Source: Halorientalis regularis (GTDB lineage Archaea; Halobacteriota; Halobacteria; Halobacteriales; Haloarculaceae). From it: a DNA stretch of 64,000 nucleotides. Of this stretch, positions 33,824 to 43,084 are shown piece by piece (the stretch's first letter is position 1; every line of letters begins with the position of its first letter). The notes under the pieces are model-generated. The model had not been told where the DNA came from, searched no databases, and worked only from the letters and a program-made list of their open reading frames with translations. The DNA is taken from positions 38,917 to 102,916 of the forward strand of contig NZ_JALJCL010000016.1 in NCBI RefSeq assembly GCF_023698535.1, given 5' to 3'. Position numbers and translations under genes: made by a program.

Positions 33824-35110
33824 CTACAACTGGTGTCCGCAGGCACACTCGCCGATACAGTAGGTCGTCCCACTGTCTGCCAGTCGTCGCTGGAGACTCT
33901 CGCGAGAGGACGACCCCGATTGCAGGACCGTCTCGCCGGGACGGACTCGCCCGGCCGTCGCGCCGTAGGGTCGCGACCCGACGGGGATGGTCGCCGTCAC
34001 CGATCCCGAATCGTGGTCGACGACTTTCACCTCGTCACTGCTCTGGACGGGGACGTACAGTTTCTCGTGGTTCGGGCCCCAGGTACCGACGAACGCCGAG
34101 CCGCCCACGTCGATGCGGTCGGTCACTGTCCCAGCGTCGAGGTCCACGACGGTTACGTCGTTCGTGCCGGGCGTGAACACGTACCCCGTCGCCGAGTCCG
34201 GGCCGATCTCGCTGGTCAACGGGCGCTCGCCGAGGCCGTCGTCGCTGGTCAGCCGGACCCGCTCCTCGGGCGCTGCAGGGTCGTTCGTGTCCCAGATGCT
34301 CTCGGTGCCGGCCGATCCCTCGTTGTGTTCGACGAGCAGTGTCTCACCGTCGGGTGCGGCCGTGCCCATCCACGGCGCTCCGGCCGGACCGACCACTGGG
34401 GGCACCTCGACCTGCTCGACGTTCTCGAAGGTCTCGACGTCGATCACGGTCAGTGTGTCGCCGTACAGGTCCGGGACGTAGGCGTACTGGCCGTCCGAAT
34501 GGATCGTCACGTCACAGGGGCCGGGCCCGTCGTTGTCGCCGCGGCCGCCCTCGTCGGTCCGGTCGAGTTCGGCCGTGACCGTCCCGAACGAATCCGACTC
34601 AGGGTCGGCGTCGATCCGCACCTGCCTGTGTGCTGGCTCGCGGGCACTGACCACGAGGTGGGTGCCGTCGGGCGTGACCTCCTGCCAGTTCGCACCGGAA
34701 CCGGTATCGACCGACGCGACCTGTGACAGTGTTCCGACCGCCACCGCTCGAACGCCGGAATCGACGTTGAGCCACAGGGGATCGGCGGCCGAGTCGGTCA
34801 GGTCGGGTGCGTACTGGTTCGCGGGGAAGGATGCCGTCATCCCGAGTTCGGGTGTGCCGACGACAGTGTCGCTTTCCGCGTCGATCACGCTCATCGTTCG
34901 GTCGCCGGTGTTGAACACGAACACCGTGTCGGCGGTCGTTACCGACCCCGAGGAGGGATTCGTGGTCGTCTCCGTGTCCGAGTTCGACGAACAGCCCGCG
35001 GTCGCCGCGACGCCCGCGGCGGCCGAACCGGCGAGCAGGAGCCGACGTGACACCCGGGATCGCTCGTCCTCTGCATCGCGGTTCGGATGCAGAAACTCGT
35101 CGTCGGTCAT
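33824..35110 (-). CDS. YncE-like seven-bladed beta-propeller lipoprotein
   Basis: A 428-residue protein. After a charged N-terminus, SRRLLLAGSAAAGVAATAGC gives a Tat signal plus lipobox. The rest repeats the YVTN/YncE pattern (DTVFVFNTGDRTMSVIDAES-like units, YAYVPDLYGDTLTVIDVETF, VFTPGTNDVTVVDLDAG, LYVPVQSSDEVKVVDHDSG), giving an external propeller. It resembles the heme d1-type propeller superfamily, but no heme-binding CxxCH is present. The C-terminal CIGECACGHQL adds a cysteine/histidine cluster. It overlaps the DUF3179 gene by 4 bp. Confidence 0.8.
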   Translation of the reverse strand: MTDDEFLHPNRDAEDERSRVSRRLLLAGSAAAGVAATAGCSSNSDTETTTNPSSGSVTTADTVFVFNTGDRTMSVIDAESDTVVGTPELGMTASFPANQYAPDLTDSAADPLWLNVDSGVRAVAVGTLSQVASVDTGSGANWQEVTPDGTHLVVSAREPAHRQVRIDADPESDSFGTVTAELDRTDEGGRGDNDGPGPCDVTIHSDGQYAYVPDLYGDTLTVIDVETFENVEQVEVPPVVGPAGAPWMGTAAPDGETLLVEHNEGSAGTESIWDTNDPAAPEERVRLTSDDGLGERPLTSEIGPDSATGYVFTPGTNDVTVVDLDAGTVTDRIDVGGSAFVGTWGPNHEKLYVPVQSSDEVKVVDHDSGSVTATIPVGSRPYGATAGRVRPGETVLQSGSSSRESLQRRLADSGTTYCIGECACGHQL

Positions 35111-35976
35111 ACGTTGCTACTTGGGTTGGGCCCGTAAAACGCCCCGGCCCCGTGGTCGTCCTGCCAGGCGAACGCGAACAGCGTCCGAGCGGGGACGCGG
35201 TGCAACTGCCGGCCGTCGTCGCTCTCACCCGTTCTCGGGTCCCAGACCGCGCCGTCTCCGGTGAGTTCGCCATCGGTCAGGGTCCAGGACGTGCCGGGGT
35301 CCTCGAACGCGTGGAGTTCGCCGTCGCCCACCACGACGACCACGTCGCGCCCACCGACGGTGTCCGTGACGACGCCGCCGGCCGCCTCGACCTGTGGGAG
35401 CGGATAGCCCACCGCGTCGCCGTCGTGTGTGATGCCGAGAACGAGGGTCTTGGCGTCGAGGTCGGTTCGGTCCCACGTCCGCCGCTCGCCGTCGCCTCGC
35501 ATCCCGTAGAGGCCGAACTCGTCGTCCTCCCGGTAGCGGCTGTACGGCTCCATGTCGTAGGCCTGTCCGGAGGGTCGCGCGCCCCCCTCACTATTACCCG
35601 GGAGCGGTTCGAGGACGACGCCCTCGGGGTGGGCCGCCCGGAACTCGCCACAGGTGGTCGTCGTGGACGGGAGTGTTGTGAGCGTCCGACCGGCGAGGCA
35701 GTCACCGGAGGGCTGTCGCCACTCCGAGTCGGTCTCACGGTCGTCCATCACCAGGGCGTCGTCGGCCAGTTTGCCGGAGACACCGAAGGTGAGCGTCCGA
35801 CCGTCGACGGTGTCGTTGACGACCCCGTGGTAGCTGAGAATCCGAAGGGGATACGCACGGGCTGGATCCCCGTCGAGGACGATCACGTCGTCGGAGTCGC
35901 GGAAATACGTCGTCGTGAAGATCGGGTCGTCGATACTCGCTATCGCGTCTTTCGGCAACGCGTTCGTGGTTTTCAT
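35107..35976 (-). CDS. DUF3179 family protein, cytoplasmic form
   Basis: A 289-residue protein with the DUF3179 core repeated: RAYPLRILSYHGVVNDTVDGR and TLTFGVSGKLADDALVMDDRETDSEW, then a second part VGYPLPQVEAAGGVVTDTVGGR. No signal peptide is visible, unlike the second DUF3179 protein of the window (45780-46844), although an upstream start could have been missed. DUF3179 proteins are common in haloarchaea and bacteria but lack a known function. The gene is cotranscribed with the YncE-like lipoprotein. Confidence 0.78.
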   Translation of the reverse strand: MKTTNALPKDAIASIDDPIFTTTYFRDSDDVIVLDGDPARAYPLRILSYHGVVNDTVDGRTLTFGVSGKLADDALVMDDRETDSEWRQPSGDCLAGRTLTTLPSTTTTCGEFRAAHPEGVVLEPLPGNSEGGARPSGQAYDMEPYSRYREDDEFGLYGMRGDGERRTWDRTDLDAKTLVLGITHDGDAVGYPLPQVEAAGGVVTDTVGGRDVVVVVGDGELHAFEDPGTSWTLTDGELTGDGAVWDPRTGESDDGRQLHRVPARTLFAFAWQDDHGAGAFYGPNPSSNV

Positions 35977-36054
35977 GAAAGTGAGGGGGTGTCGACGTAC
36001 GAGAGTGAGTCGGTCCCTGACGGCGCTATCGTCTCGCGGTTCGACCGGGCGCAG

Positions 36055-36231
36055 TTACTGCCAGTCGTCCAGACCGAGGATCAGGTCCGCTTCGATCCAC
36101 TCCTCGGGACGGTCGACGTGATAGACGATTCCGCTGCTGTCGGTGGAAACGTAGCTGTACTGTTCGTACGACACGGTCGCGGGGCCGGTCGTGGGGAGCC
36201 CGTCTCCGGGGTCAGCGGTGTTCGTTGACAT
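36055..36231 (-). CDS. 58-residue haloarchaeal small protein
   Basis: From MSTNTADPGDGLP this encodes 58 residues ending EEWIEADLILGLDDWQ, with a central YEQYSYVSTDSSGIVYHVDRP. This motif recurs in small haloarchaeal proteins of unknown function (I recall the name DUF7331, not certain). It is soluble and acidic. A GTTAC-N5-GTAAC palindrome lies about 40 bp upstream, the same element that precedes the genes at 31380 and 45312. DUF3179 follows 78 bp downstream on the same strand. Confidence 0.6.
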   Translation of the reverse strand: MSTNTADPGDGLPTTGPATVSYEQYSYVSTDSSGIVYHVDRPEEWIEADLILGLDDWQ

Positions 36232-36269
36232 CGTAGGGTGTCGTACTGGCATCGCCAGCCTGTATAGAG

Positions 36270-36286
36270 GGTTACGTTTAGTAACT
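36270..36286. promoter_or_regulatory. Palindrome GTTAC-N5-GTAAC
   Basis: GGTTACGTTTAGTAACT carries the same arms and 5-bp spacer as the site at 31413-31429. It lies 39 bp upstream of the 58-residue protein gene, and its TTTAGTAACTC half recurs at 45279-45290. Confidence 0.55.
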
Positions 36287-36418
36287 CATAGGCGTTCCCG
36301 AACTTCGGGCTCACTGGGTTACCGAGCGGTAGCTCGACTCGTCGCCCTGGTCCACGTCGGAGTTACACTGACGTGAGGTGCAGTTAACCGTCAGGGAGCC
36401 GTCCCTTCGGGTGAGTCC

Positions 36419-37279
36419 ATGGCTGGAGACTTCGATCTGAGCGCGCCCGAACTGACCAGAGACGACCTGCTCGTTCTCGAGGACCCCTACTTCGGTCCGG
36501 AGACGGTGGCCATCGTGACCGGCGCGGCCTCGGGCATCGGCCGCGCGACGGCGCTGGGCCTCGCGGCCAACGACCTCACCGTCGTCGGTGCCGATATCGA
36601 CGCGGAGGGGCTGGACGAGACCGAAGACATCGCCGCCGACCTCGACGTGTCGGGGACGATTCACGGCATCGAGACGGATCTGACCGACGACGGCGACGTG
36701 GCGGCCGTCGTCGCGGCGGCCGCCGACGAGGGCGACCTGCGATTCGTCGCCAACATCGCCGGGATGCAACACATCGCAGGCATCCACGAGTTCCCGATGG
36801 AGAAGTACGATCTGCTGACCGACATCATGCTGCGCTCCCCGTTCAAGATGGCACAGGCGGCCATGCCCCACATCCGGGAGACCGACGACGGGGTCGGTGC
36901 CATCGCGAATATGTCCTCGGTCCACGGCCACTACGCGACAAAGGACAAGCCCGCCTACATCACCGCCAAGCACGGCATCACGGGCCTCACTCGGGCTATC
37001 GCCGCGGAGGGCGACGGGAGCCTGCGCGGTTATTCCGTCAGCGTCGGCTACGTGCTGACCCCGCTGATGGTCGACCAGATCGCGGACACCGCCGCGGAAC
37101 GGGGCATCTCCGAGCAGGAAGTCGTCGAGGACGTGATGCTCGGGCAGGCCCGCACCAAGGAGATGATGACACCCGCCGAGGTCGCGAACCTGTTCACGTT
37201 CGGGTTCTCCAGTCACGCCAGCCATCTCAACGGCGCAGACCTGTTGTTCGACGGCGGTTACACCCACACGTATGAGTGA
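36419..37279 (+). CDS. bdhA: SDR-family 3-hydroxybutyrate dehydrogenase
   Basis: A 286-residue short-chain dehydrogenase. The nucleotide motif TGAASGIGRATALG is near residue 40, NIAGMQHI gives the structural NAG-type motif, and the catalytic Ser-Tyr-Lys are in NMSSVHGHYATKDKPAYITAKHG. It fits 3-hydroxybutyrate dehydrogenases, which oxidise the PHB monomer to acetoacetate. It overlaps the patatin-like gene by 8 bp. The same pair, bdhA with the depolymerase PhaZh1, is described in Haloferax mediterranei, which supports the call. A 35-residue N-terminal extension before the Rossmann fold is unusual. Confidence 0.8.
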   Translation: MAGDFDLSAPELTRDDLLVLEDPYFGPETVAIVTGAASGIGRATALGLAANDLTVVGADIDAEGLDETEDIAADLDVSGTIHGIETDLTDDGDVAAVVAAAADEGDLRFVANIAGMQHIAGIHEFPMEKYDLLTDIMLRSPFKMAQAAMPHIRETDDGVGAIANMSSVHGHYATKDKPAYITAKHGITGLTRAIAAEGDGSLRGYSVSVGYVLTPLMVDQIADTAAERGISEQEVVEDVMLGQARTKEMMTPAEVANLFTFGFSSHASHLNGADLLFDGGYTHTYE

Positions 37280-38300
37280 TCCAGCGAAGCGCGACGAGCG
37301 AGACGGACCGCGCGTCGTCCCCGACGGGGGTGCCAGCGGCGACGAACTGACCAACGTCGCCATCGCCTGCCAGGGCGGCGGGAGTCACACCGCGTTCACG
37401 GCGGGCGTCCTCCAGCACCTTCTGGAGGTGTGGGACGACGACGAGTACGAGCTGGTCGGCATCAGCGGCACCTCCGGCGGCGCGTACAACGCGCTGGCGG
37501 CCTGGTACGGTATCGTCACCGGCGACCACGAGAAGGCTATCGACACCCTCGACGCCATCTGGGACGACCTGGCCACCGACGGCTGGGCCGACCGGGTGAT
37601 GAACCAGTGGGCGACCGGAATGTCCCGACTCGAGAGCAGCGGACTCCCGATCCCGTCGGTCAGTCCGTATCAGATTCCCGGCCCGGAAGTCGGGAAAGAG
37701 CGGATCACCGAGACGCTGGAACGGCACATCGACTTCGAGTCAATCCCGAACTTCTGTGGCCGGGAATCACCCGAACTCGTGGTCGGGACCGTCGACGTGA
37801 ACGGCGGCCACTTCGAGACGTTCACGAACGAGGACGTGACGCCCGAAGCGGTTCTGGCCTCGGCCGCCGTCCCGAACCTCTTCGAGGCCGTCGAGATCAA
37901 CGGGCACTACCACTGGGACGGCCTGTTCTCGCAGAATCCCCCGATCAACGCTCTCATGTCGGTTCCGCCGGAGCGCAAACCCGACGAACTCTGGATTGTC
38001 CAGATCAATCCCCAGGAGTTCGAGGGGGAACCCGACACACTCGACGTGATCGCGGACCGGCGCAACGAACTGTCGGGGAACATCTCGCTGAACCAGGAGC
38101 TGACCTTCATCGAGCGCGTCAACGACTGGATCGACGACGGCTACCTCCCCGAATCGGAGTTCTCCCACACCGAGATCCACCGCATCGAGATGGGCGAGCG
38201 GTTCCACTGCTCGACGAAAGTCGACCGCGATAGGGAGTTCCTCGACGAACTGATGGAACTTGGCCACGAACGGGCAGCCCAGTTCCTCGACGGGAAGTGA
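37272..38300 (+). CDS. Patatin-like PHA depolymerase, PhaZh1-like
   Basis: A 342-residue patatin-fold serine hydrolase. It shows the glycine-rich oxyanion loop CQGGGSHTAFTAG, the nucleophile GISGTSGGAYNA and the catalytic dyad aspartate in WDGLFSQNPPI. Patatin enzymes are lipid acyl hydrolases, but in haloarchaea a member next to bdhA degrades native polyhydroxyalkanoate granules. Translational coupling to the dehydrogenase gene supports this role here. There is no signal peptide, consistent with action on intracellular granules. Confidence 0.78.
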   Translation: MSDPAKRDERDGPRVVPDGGASGDELTNVAIACQGGGSHTAFTAGVLQHLLEVWDDDEYELVGISGTSGGAYNALAAWYGIVTGDHEKAIDTLDAIWDDLATDGWADRVMNQWATGMSRLESSGLPIPSVSPYQIPGPEVGKERITETLERHIDFESIPNFCGRESPELVVGTVDVNGGHFETFTNEDVTPEAVLASAAVPNLFEAVEINGHYHWDGLFSQNPPINALMSVPPERKPDELWIVQINPQEFEGEPDTLDVIADRRNELSGNISLNQELTFIERVNDWIDDGYLPESEFSHTEIHRIEMGERFHCSTKVDRDREFLDELMELGHERAAQFLDGK

Positions 38301-38398
38301 CCGTCGGGCGGCCGCCTCGGATCGCCGACGGGTCGGGAGCGACGAACCGCTCCGGGACGAGGACGTGCGACGGGCCCCTGCGGTCCGGGTCGTGGCGC

Positions 38399-39010
38399 TC
38401 AGCGGGACGGCGACTCGGCCGTCCGGCGGGCGGCGACGAGGAGACACAGTCCGGCGAAGAGTGTGACGACGGCGAACGCGCGGACGGAGACGGCGATCTG
38501 TGACGGCGCGTACGGGCCGCGTGCGCCGGCCAGTGCGCCTCTAAGCGCCTGTGCGGTCCCGATGCCGGCGAGGTTGACGAGGAAGAACCCGAGCGTCAGG
38601 GCCGCGGCGATGCCGCCGGTGCCGAAGCCGACCACGGAGCCGATGCTCTCCAGTGCGACGAGCCGGCGAGCGGTGACGGCGTCGGCGTCGGCACGCGCGA
38701 GCCGCCGGCCGACCAGCCACGTCAGGGTGCCGGCGAAGGCCTGTGTGAGCGCGGCGAAACACCCGAGCACGACGACGTTCGGCGACCCGAGCGCCGGCCG
38801 CGGGCCGGGGAACAGGCGGCCGACGGCCGGCGGCAGGACCAGCGCGATGGGGTACACGAGCGAGAGGGCGACGAGCGTGAGGCCGTGGAGACGGACCTTC
38901 TGACGCAGCGAGAGCCCCGTGAACACGCCCCCGACGAGCCGCAACCGCTCGAACTCCGACCCCCGGGTCAGGATGCGACTGATCTCGTCGTCGGGATCGT
39001 CCTGGCTCAT
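38399..39010 (-). CDS. Polytopic membrane protein of unknown function
   Basis: A 203-residue protein from MSQDDPDDEISRIL. A charged 45-residue N-terminus precedes four hydrophobic segments (LTLVALSLVYPIALVLPPAVG, VVLGCFAALTQAFAGTLTWLVG, GFGTGGIAAALTLGFFLVNLAG, FAVVTLFAGLCLLVAARR). I do not recognise the family. It ends 98 bp past the patatin gene on the opposite strand and diverges from the CDC48-like gene. The long frame running further upstream on this strand is an artefact of GC-rich sequence. Confidence 0.6.
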   Translation of the reverse strand: MSQDDPDDEISRILTRGSEFERLRLVGGVFTGLSLRQKVRLHGLTLVALSLVYPIALVLPPAVGRLFPGPRPALGSPNVVVLGCFAALTQAFAGTLTWLVGRRLARADADAVTARRLVALESIGSVVGFGTGGIAAALTLGFFLVNLAGIGTAQALRGALAGARGPYAPSQIAVSVRAFAVVTLFAGLCLLVAARRTAESPSR

Positions 39011-39269
39011 GGCTGTGGGGACACGGTGGTGGTCACTCTTGAGGACCGTACACACAGGACCCTGCAGGAGCCAGCAATATTTTCTGGTACTTCCGCGCGG
39101 ACCCTCGCCTCGTGGGTCGGTACCACCGACAGGCTTAGCATTCGGGAGGCCGAGCGGTCTCTGTGAGACGGATGCGAGCGTTACGGCCTGAGACGACGCC
39201 GCCATCCGTGCCGCGGTCGCTTCCCGGCGGCCGCCGGCCACGGACGCGCCGGGTCGGGAGGGATCCAGC

Positions 39270-41408
39270 GTGTCGGTGACGTTACGGGTCGGGGACGGCG
39301 ACGCCCTCGGGACCGGTGAGGTACGCGTGCCCGTCGACGCGGCGCGAGCGATCGGCGTCGAGGACGGCGGCGTCGTGCGCCTGCGCGGGGCGGACGAGAC
39401 GGCCGCCGTCGTCCGGACGAGCGCGGACCTGGACGGGACGGTCCTGTTCGGGGCCGAGGGCAGGACCAACGCCGGCGTCGAGGTGGGCGAGTCGGTCGCG
39501 GTGTCGGCGACGGCGACGGAACGGGCCGGTGCGATCACCGTCGCGCCGGCCGGTGAGTTCCGGGTGCGGGTCGGGCCCGACACGATCGGATCGCTGCTGG
39601 ACGGCGTGCCGGTCACGACCGGCGACCGGTACCGGGCGTCGCTGGTCGGCGGTTCGATTACCGTCCCCCTGCGCGTGACCGCCGTCGAACCGACTGAGCC
39701 TGCAGTGGTCGACGGGGAGACTGACATCACTGTCACGACTGCCGGGTCCGACAGTGGGCCGGCCGCCGGCAGGCCGACGGTCACGCTCGAAGACGTGGGC
39801 GGACTGGACGACGTCGTCGAGCGGGTGCGCCGGACGATCCTCGGACCGCTCAAACACCCGGAACTGACGGCGCGGTTCGGGGGCCGGCCGGCCGGTGGCG
39901 TCCTGCTTTCGGGCCCGACCGGGACCGGGAAGACGCTGCTCGTGGAAGCGGTCGCGAACGCGGCCGACGCGGCGCTGGTTCGCGTCACGGACCCTCCGAC
40001 GGGCCGTGACGGGACCGACCTCGGGGAGGTCGTCCGGACCGCCCACGAGGAGCGACCGTCGATCGTGTTCTTCGACGACCTCGACACCCTCGCGCCGGCC
40101 CGGGACGGGGGCGGCGACGGCGACGCACGCGCGACGCGTCGGATCGCGGACGCGGTCGAGACGCTCGTCGACACGGACGGCGTCGCCGTCGTCGGCGCGA
40201 CCGGCCGGGTGAGCGCCGTCGACGACGCCCTCCGGCGCGGCGGACGGTTCGAGACCGAACTCGACGTGGGGGTGCCGGACCGGGACGGCCGGCTGGAGAT
40301 CCTGCGGATCCACACCGCGGACCTCCCGCTGGCGGCGTCGGTCGACCTCGGCTCGGTCGCCGACCGGACACACGGGTTCGTCGGGGCGGACCTGGCGGGG
40401 CTCGTGTCGGAAGCCGTCCGGCAGGCGGTCGACCGCCTGCCCGGCGAGTACGTCTACGGCGACGATCCGATCCCGGAGGACGTGCTGGCCGGGGTGACCG
40501 TCGAGGGTGGCGACTTCGAGGCGGCGCTGTCGCGGGTGATCCCCAGCGGGATGCGAGCGGTCGCGGTCGAACGGCCCGCCGTCGGCTACGACGACATCGG
40601 CGGGCTCGAATCGGTGAAGACGGCCGTCGTCCGCGCGATCGAGTGGCCGCTGCTGTATCCGGAACTGTTCGAGCAGTTCGGGAGCGCGCCGCCCTCGGGG
40701 ATCCTGCTGTACGGCCCGCCGGGGACGGGGAAGACGATGCTGGCGAAGGCGGTCGCGAGTTCGACGGACGCGAACTTCGTCGCGGTCAACGGCCCGGAGT
40801 TGCTGAACCGGTACGTCGGCGAGAGCGAGCGGGGTGTGCGGGACGTGTTCGAGCGCGCGCGCCGCCACGCCCCGACTGTCGTCTTCTTCGACGAGGTCGA
40901 CGCCATCGCGAAGGCCCGGAGCGAGGACGGCGACAGCGACGTCGTCGAGCGGGTGGTCTCGCAGTTGCTGACGGAACTGGACGGGATCGAACCGCGGTCG
41001 GGCGTCACCGTCGTCGCCGCGACCAACCGTCCCGACATGGTCGACCCGGCGCTGCTCAGGCCGGGCCGACTGGAGAAGTCACTGGAGGTGCCCCTCCCGG
41101 ACCGGGACGGTCGACGGGAGATCTTCGCCGTCCACACGCGGTCGGTCCCGCTCGGGGACGTGGACCTGTCGGCGCTGGCGGCGGCGACGGACGGCTACAA
41201 CGGCAGCGACATCGAGGCCGTCGTCAGGGAAGCGACGATGCGCGCGATGGACGACTACCTCCGGAACACGGGGTTCGACCCGGACGAGGAGTCGCTCTCG
41301 TCCGTCCGGGTCGGGTCGTCACACTTCGAGGCGGCGATCGAGGCCGTCGAACCCTCCGTCACGGCGGAGATGCGCGACTACTACGCGGACGTGTCGACGC
41401 GCCTCTAA
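39270..41408 (+). CDS. CDC48-family AAA+ ATPase with degenerate first ATPase domain
   Basis: A 712-residue protein from a GTG preceded by GGGAGGG. An N-terminal double-psi-like domain (about residues 1-165) is followed by two AAA domains. D2 is canonical: GPPGTGKT near residue 480, FFDEVDAI near 538, and arginine fingers in ATNRPDMVDPALLRPGRLEK. D1 has Walker A GPTGTGKT near 213, but Walker B reads FFDDLDT instead of FFDE, and the sensor region is VVGATGR with no asparagine. D1 may bind but not hydrolyse ATP. It converges on the bacteriorhodopsin gene 21 bp away. Confidence 0.85.
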   Translation: MSVTLRVGDGDALGTGEVRVPVDAARAIGVEDGGVVRLRGADETAAVVRTSADLDGTVLFGAEGRTNAGVEVGESVAVSATATERAGAITVAPAGEFRVRVGPDTIGSLLDGVPVTTGDRYRASLVGGSITVPLRVTAVEPTEPAVVDGETDITVTTAGSDSGPAAGRPTVTLEDVGGLDDVVERVRRTILGPLKHPELTARFGGRPAGGVLLSGPTGTGKTLLVEAVANAADAALVRVTDPPTGRDGTDLGEVVRTAHEERPSIVFFDDLDTLAPARDGGGDGDARATRRIADAVETLVDTDGVAVVGATGRVSAVDDALRRGGRFETELDVGVPDRDGRLEILRIHTADLPLAASVDLGSVADRTHGFVGADLAGLVSEAVRQAVDRLPGEYVYGDDPIPEDVLAGVTVEGGDFEAALSRVIPSGMRAVAVERPAVGYDDIGGLESVKTAVVRAIEWPLLYPELFEQFGSAPPSGILLYGPPGTGKTMLAKAVASSTDANFVAVNGPELLNRYVGESERGVRDVFERARRHAPTVVFFDEVDAIAKARSEDGDSDVVERVVSQLLTELDGIEPRSGVTVVAATNRPDMVDPALLRPGRLEKSLEVPLPDRDGRREIFAVHTRSVPLGDVDLSALAAATDGYNGSDIEAVVREATMRAMDDYLRNTGFDPDEESLSSVRVGSSHFEAAIEAVEPSVTAEMRDYYADVSTRL

Positions 41409-41412
41409 AAAA
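41407..41412 (-). terminator. T6 tract after bacteriorhodopsin
   Basis: Six A residues on the plus strand give TTTTTT on the minus strand, about 18 nt after the bacteriorhodopsin stop codon. This fits an archaeal oligo-T terminator. It overlaps the last codons of the convergent ATPase gene. Confidence 0.45.
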
Positions 41413-41429
41413 GACCGCGACGGTGTCGG

Positions 41430-42206
41430 TCAGTCGCCCGCGGCAGCGGTCTCCGAGGGCGTCGGTGCGCTCGTCTCGCCGAGGATGGCGCGACTCCGGA
41501 GCAGGATGAAGCCGAAGCCGACCTTGGCGAGCACGTCCAGGACCATGAAGCCCAGCGTCTCGACGAACAGCGGCACGATACCGGCGCCTTCGGTCCCGAC
41601 GATCCACAGGACGGGATACAACGTCCACAACACGATCGTCAGATTTCTGAGTACCCTGAACGTTCCCTGCGTGTCCTCGTCCATCTCCTCGACCTTGGCG
41701 GTGAGGACGCTGAACAGGAAGTACAGGATGAACACCATCGCCAGGGTGCTGAGTGCCCACCAGATGAACCGGAAGGTGAACACCGTGGTCAGCGCGCCGA
41801 CCAGGCCGGTGATGATCATGAAGCCGTCGAGGGTGATCAGCGCGAGGATCTCCGAGAAGTCAGCGTCGGCCAACAGGGCCAGGTCGAGCAACAGCAACGG
41901 CGTCGTGAACAGCCAGTCGGCGTACCGCGCCCAGTAGATGTCCAGGGTCCGGCCGGTGTTCAGTGTGATCTCCGTCAGCCCGAACCCGAGGAACATCGAC
42001 AGGTACGACGCGGCCGCGATGGCCGGGATCATGATGGTGATCACGTAGTACTCCTTCGCCTCTTCGTCTTCGACGCCCCAGCCTTTGGCCATGAAGTAGA
42101 ACGTCCCGATGACCATCAGGGCCGTTCCGATACCCAGCCAGATCGATTCGCTTCTCGCGAGCGGTGCCGCCTTGTTGATCTGCAGTAGCGCCCCTTCGAG
42201 TGGCAT
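41430..42206 (-). CDS. bop: Bacteriorhodopsin, light-driven proton pump
   Basis: A 258-residue seven-helix retinal protein from MPLEGALLQ. In bacteriorhodopsin numbering all proton-pump residues are present: R82, D85 and D96 in [21 protein letters not shown]115 in ITLDGF, W182/Y185/P186/W189 in WTLYPVLW, E194 and E204 in [14 protein letters not shown], and D212 with the retinal lysine K216 in [12 protein letters not shown] pump rather than a chloride pump or sensor is therefore well supported. Flanking small coiled-coil/zinc-ribbon genes and a CDC48-like gene form its neighbourhood. Confidence 0.95.
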   Translation of the reverse strand: MPLEGALLQINKAAPLARSESIWLGIGTALMVIGTFYFMAKGWGVEDEEAKEYYVITIMIPAIAAASYLSMFLGFGLTEITLNTGRTLDIYWARYADWLFTTPLLLLDLALLADADFSEILALITLDGFMIITGLVGALTTVFTFRFIWWALSTLAMVFILYFLFSVLTAKVEEMDEDTQGTFRVLRNLTIVLWTLYPVLWIVGTEGAGIVPLFVETLGFMVLDVLAKVGFGFILLRSRAILGETSAPTPSETAAAGD

Positions 42207-42227
42207 ACGGGTAATATTAGGAGTTCG

Positions 42228-42240
42228 GTACATTAAGTCT
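42228..42240 (-). promoter_or_regulatory. Probable TATA element of the bacteriorhodopsin gene
   Basis: On the minus strand AGACTTAATGTAC places TTAATG about 25 nt before the ATG, the expected distance for a leaderless or nearly leaderless transcript. A second AT-rich run, TAATATTA, lies between it and the start. Confidence 0.45.
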
Positions 42241-42344
42241 CCATACCAAACATGTTGGACATGTCCTCACGCCCGAGCGGGACACCGGGCCAGCGGCGGG
42301 GGTCGGGAGCCACCGTTTTCAGGCAGGACGTCGTACTCCTCGGC

Positions 42345-42683
42345 ATGGCGGACTCAGACGAGCAGGAAGACGAAGCCCAGTCCACCACCGACTCCGTCGG
42401 CGACTCGGCCGAGGAGGCCATCGAAGAGGAGGTCGTCATCGACCTGGAGTCGGCGGCCGAGTACGAGGAGCACATCGAGTCGCTGGAGGACAAACTCGAG
42501 GAACAGCGCGAGGAGATCGACGAACTCCAGGACCTGGTGGTGGACCTCTCGGCGCGGGTGGCGGACGGCCGGAACACGGGGGTGTGTCCGGAGTGTCACG
42601 GCACCGTCGTGAAGAAACGCCGATGGCTCCGCACGAACACCCTCGAGTGTACCGACTGTGGAGAGGTCTACCACGAGTACTGA
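42345..42683 (+). CDS. Coiled-coil plus zinc-ribbon protein next to bop
   Basis: A 112-residue protein. An acidic N-terminus leads into a heptad-rich helix (EYEEHIESLEDKLEEQREEIDELQDLVVDLSARV) and a C-terminal zinc ribbon CPEC...CTDC. It should form a dimer or oligomer with a DNA- or protein-binding ribbon. It diverges from the bacteriorhodopsin gene with starts 138 bp apart, so a regulatory role on bop comparable to the zinc-finger Brz of Halobacterium is possible, although Brz is shorter and I see no direct homology. Confidence 0.65.
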   Translation: MADSDEQEDEAQSTTDSVGDSAEEAIEEEVVIDLESAAEYEEHIESLEDKLEEQREEIDELQDLVVDLSARVADGRNTGVCPECHGTVVKKRRWLRTNTLECTDCGEVYHEY

Positions 42684-42795
42684 GCCGGGATCGGTTCGGC
42701 GGCGTCGCCGTCCGACGGGACTCGGTGAGGGCCCCTTCTGTCGGCAATTCCGGAAGCCGGGGTACATTTGAACGTCCGATCCGTACCGACGAACA

Positions 42796-43038
42796 ATGGT
42801 CGAGGACCCACAGCAGACCGAAGCGACCGGGTTGCGAACCGCGCTCCCGCAGTGGGGGTGGGCCGTCGTCATCGGACTGGCCAGCATGGCCGCGCTGTCG
42901 CTTCTGATCCCGGACGAACTGGCCACGAACAACGGCATCCCTTTCCCAGTGTTCTTCTGGTCCGTCGTCGCCGTCCAGGGGATCGCCGCGTTCGGGATCA
43001 TCGGCGTCGTACTCTACGTCATGGTCGACTTCGAGTGA
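42796..43038 (+). CDS. 80-residue two-helix membrane protein
   Basis: An 80-residue protein with two hydrophobic helices (WGWAVVIGLASMAALSLLI and PVFFWSVVAVQGIAAFGIIGVVLYVMV) separated by a short polar loop. No family is recognised. It lies between the two coiled-coil/zinc-ribbon genes downstream of the bacteriorhodopsin promoter region, all on the plus strand, so these three may be one transcription unit. Confidence 0.6.
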   Translation: MVEDPQQTEATGLRTALPQWGWAVVIGLASMAALSLLIPDELATNNGIPFPVFFWSVVAVQGIAAFGIIGVVLYVMVDFE

Positions 43039-43084
43039 CCGAACCCGCGTGTGACGTAAGTGTCTCCGGCCGATAACACGGTCG

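Noticed and set aside
39011..40315. Minus-strand extension of the 38399 membrane protein into the CDC48-like gene
   Set aside because: The extension is a low-complexity Ser/Thr/Arg frame antisense to a real gene; the ATG at 39010 begins the hydrophobic protein.
42207..42233. Nine-residue longer start for bacteriorhodopsin
   Set aside because: The extension would begin upstream of the likely transcription start given the TTAATG element; the ATG at 42206 fits leaderless spacing.
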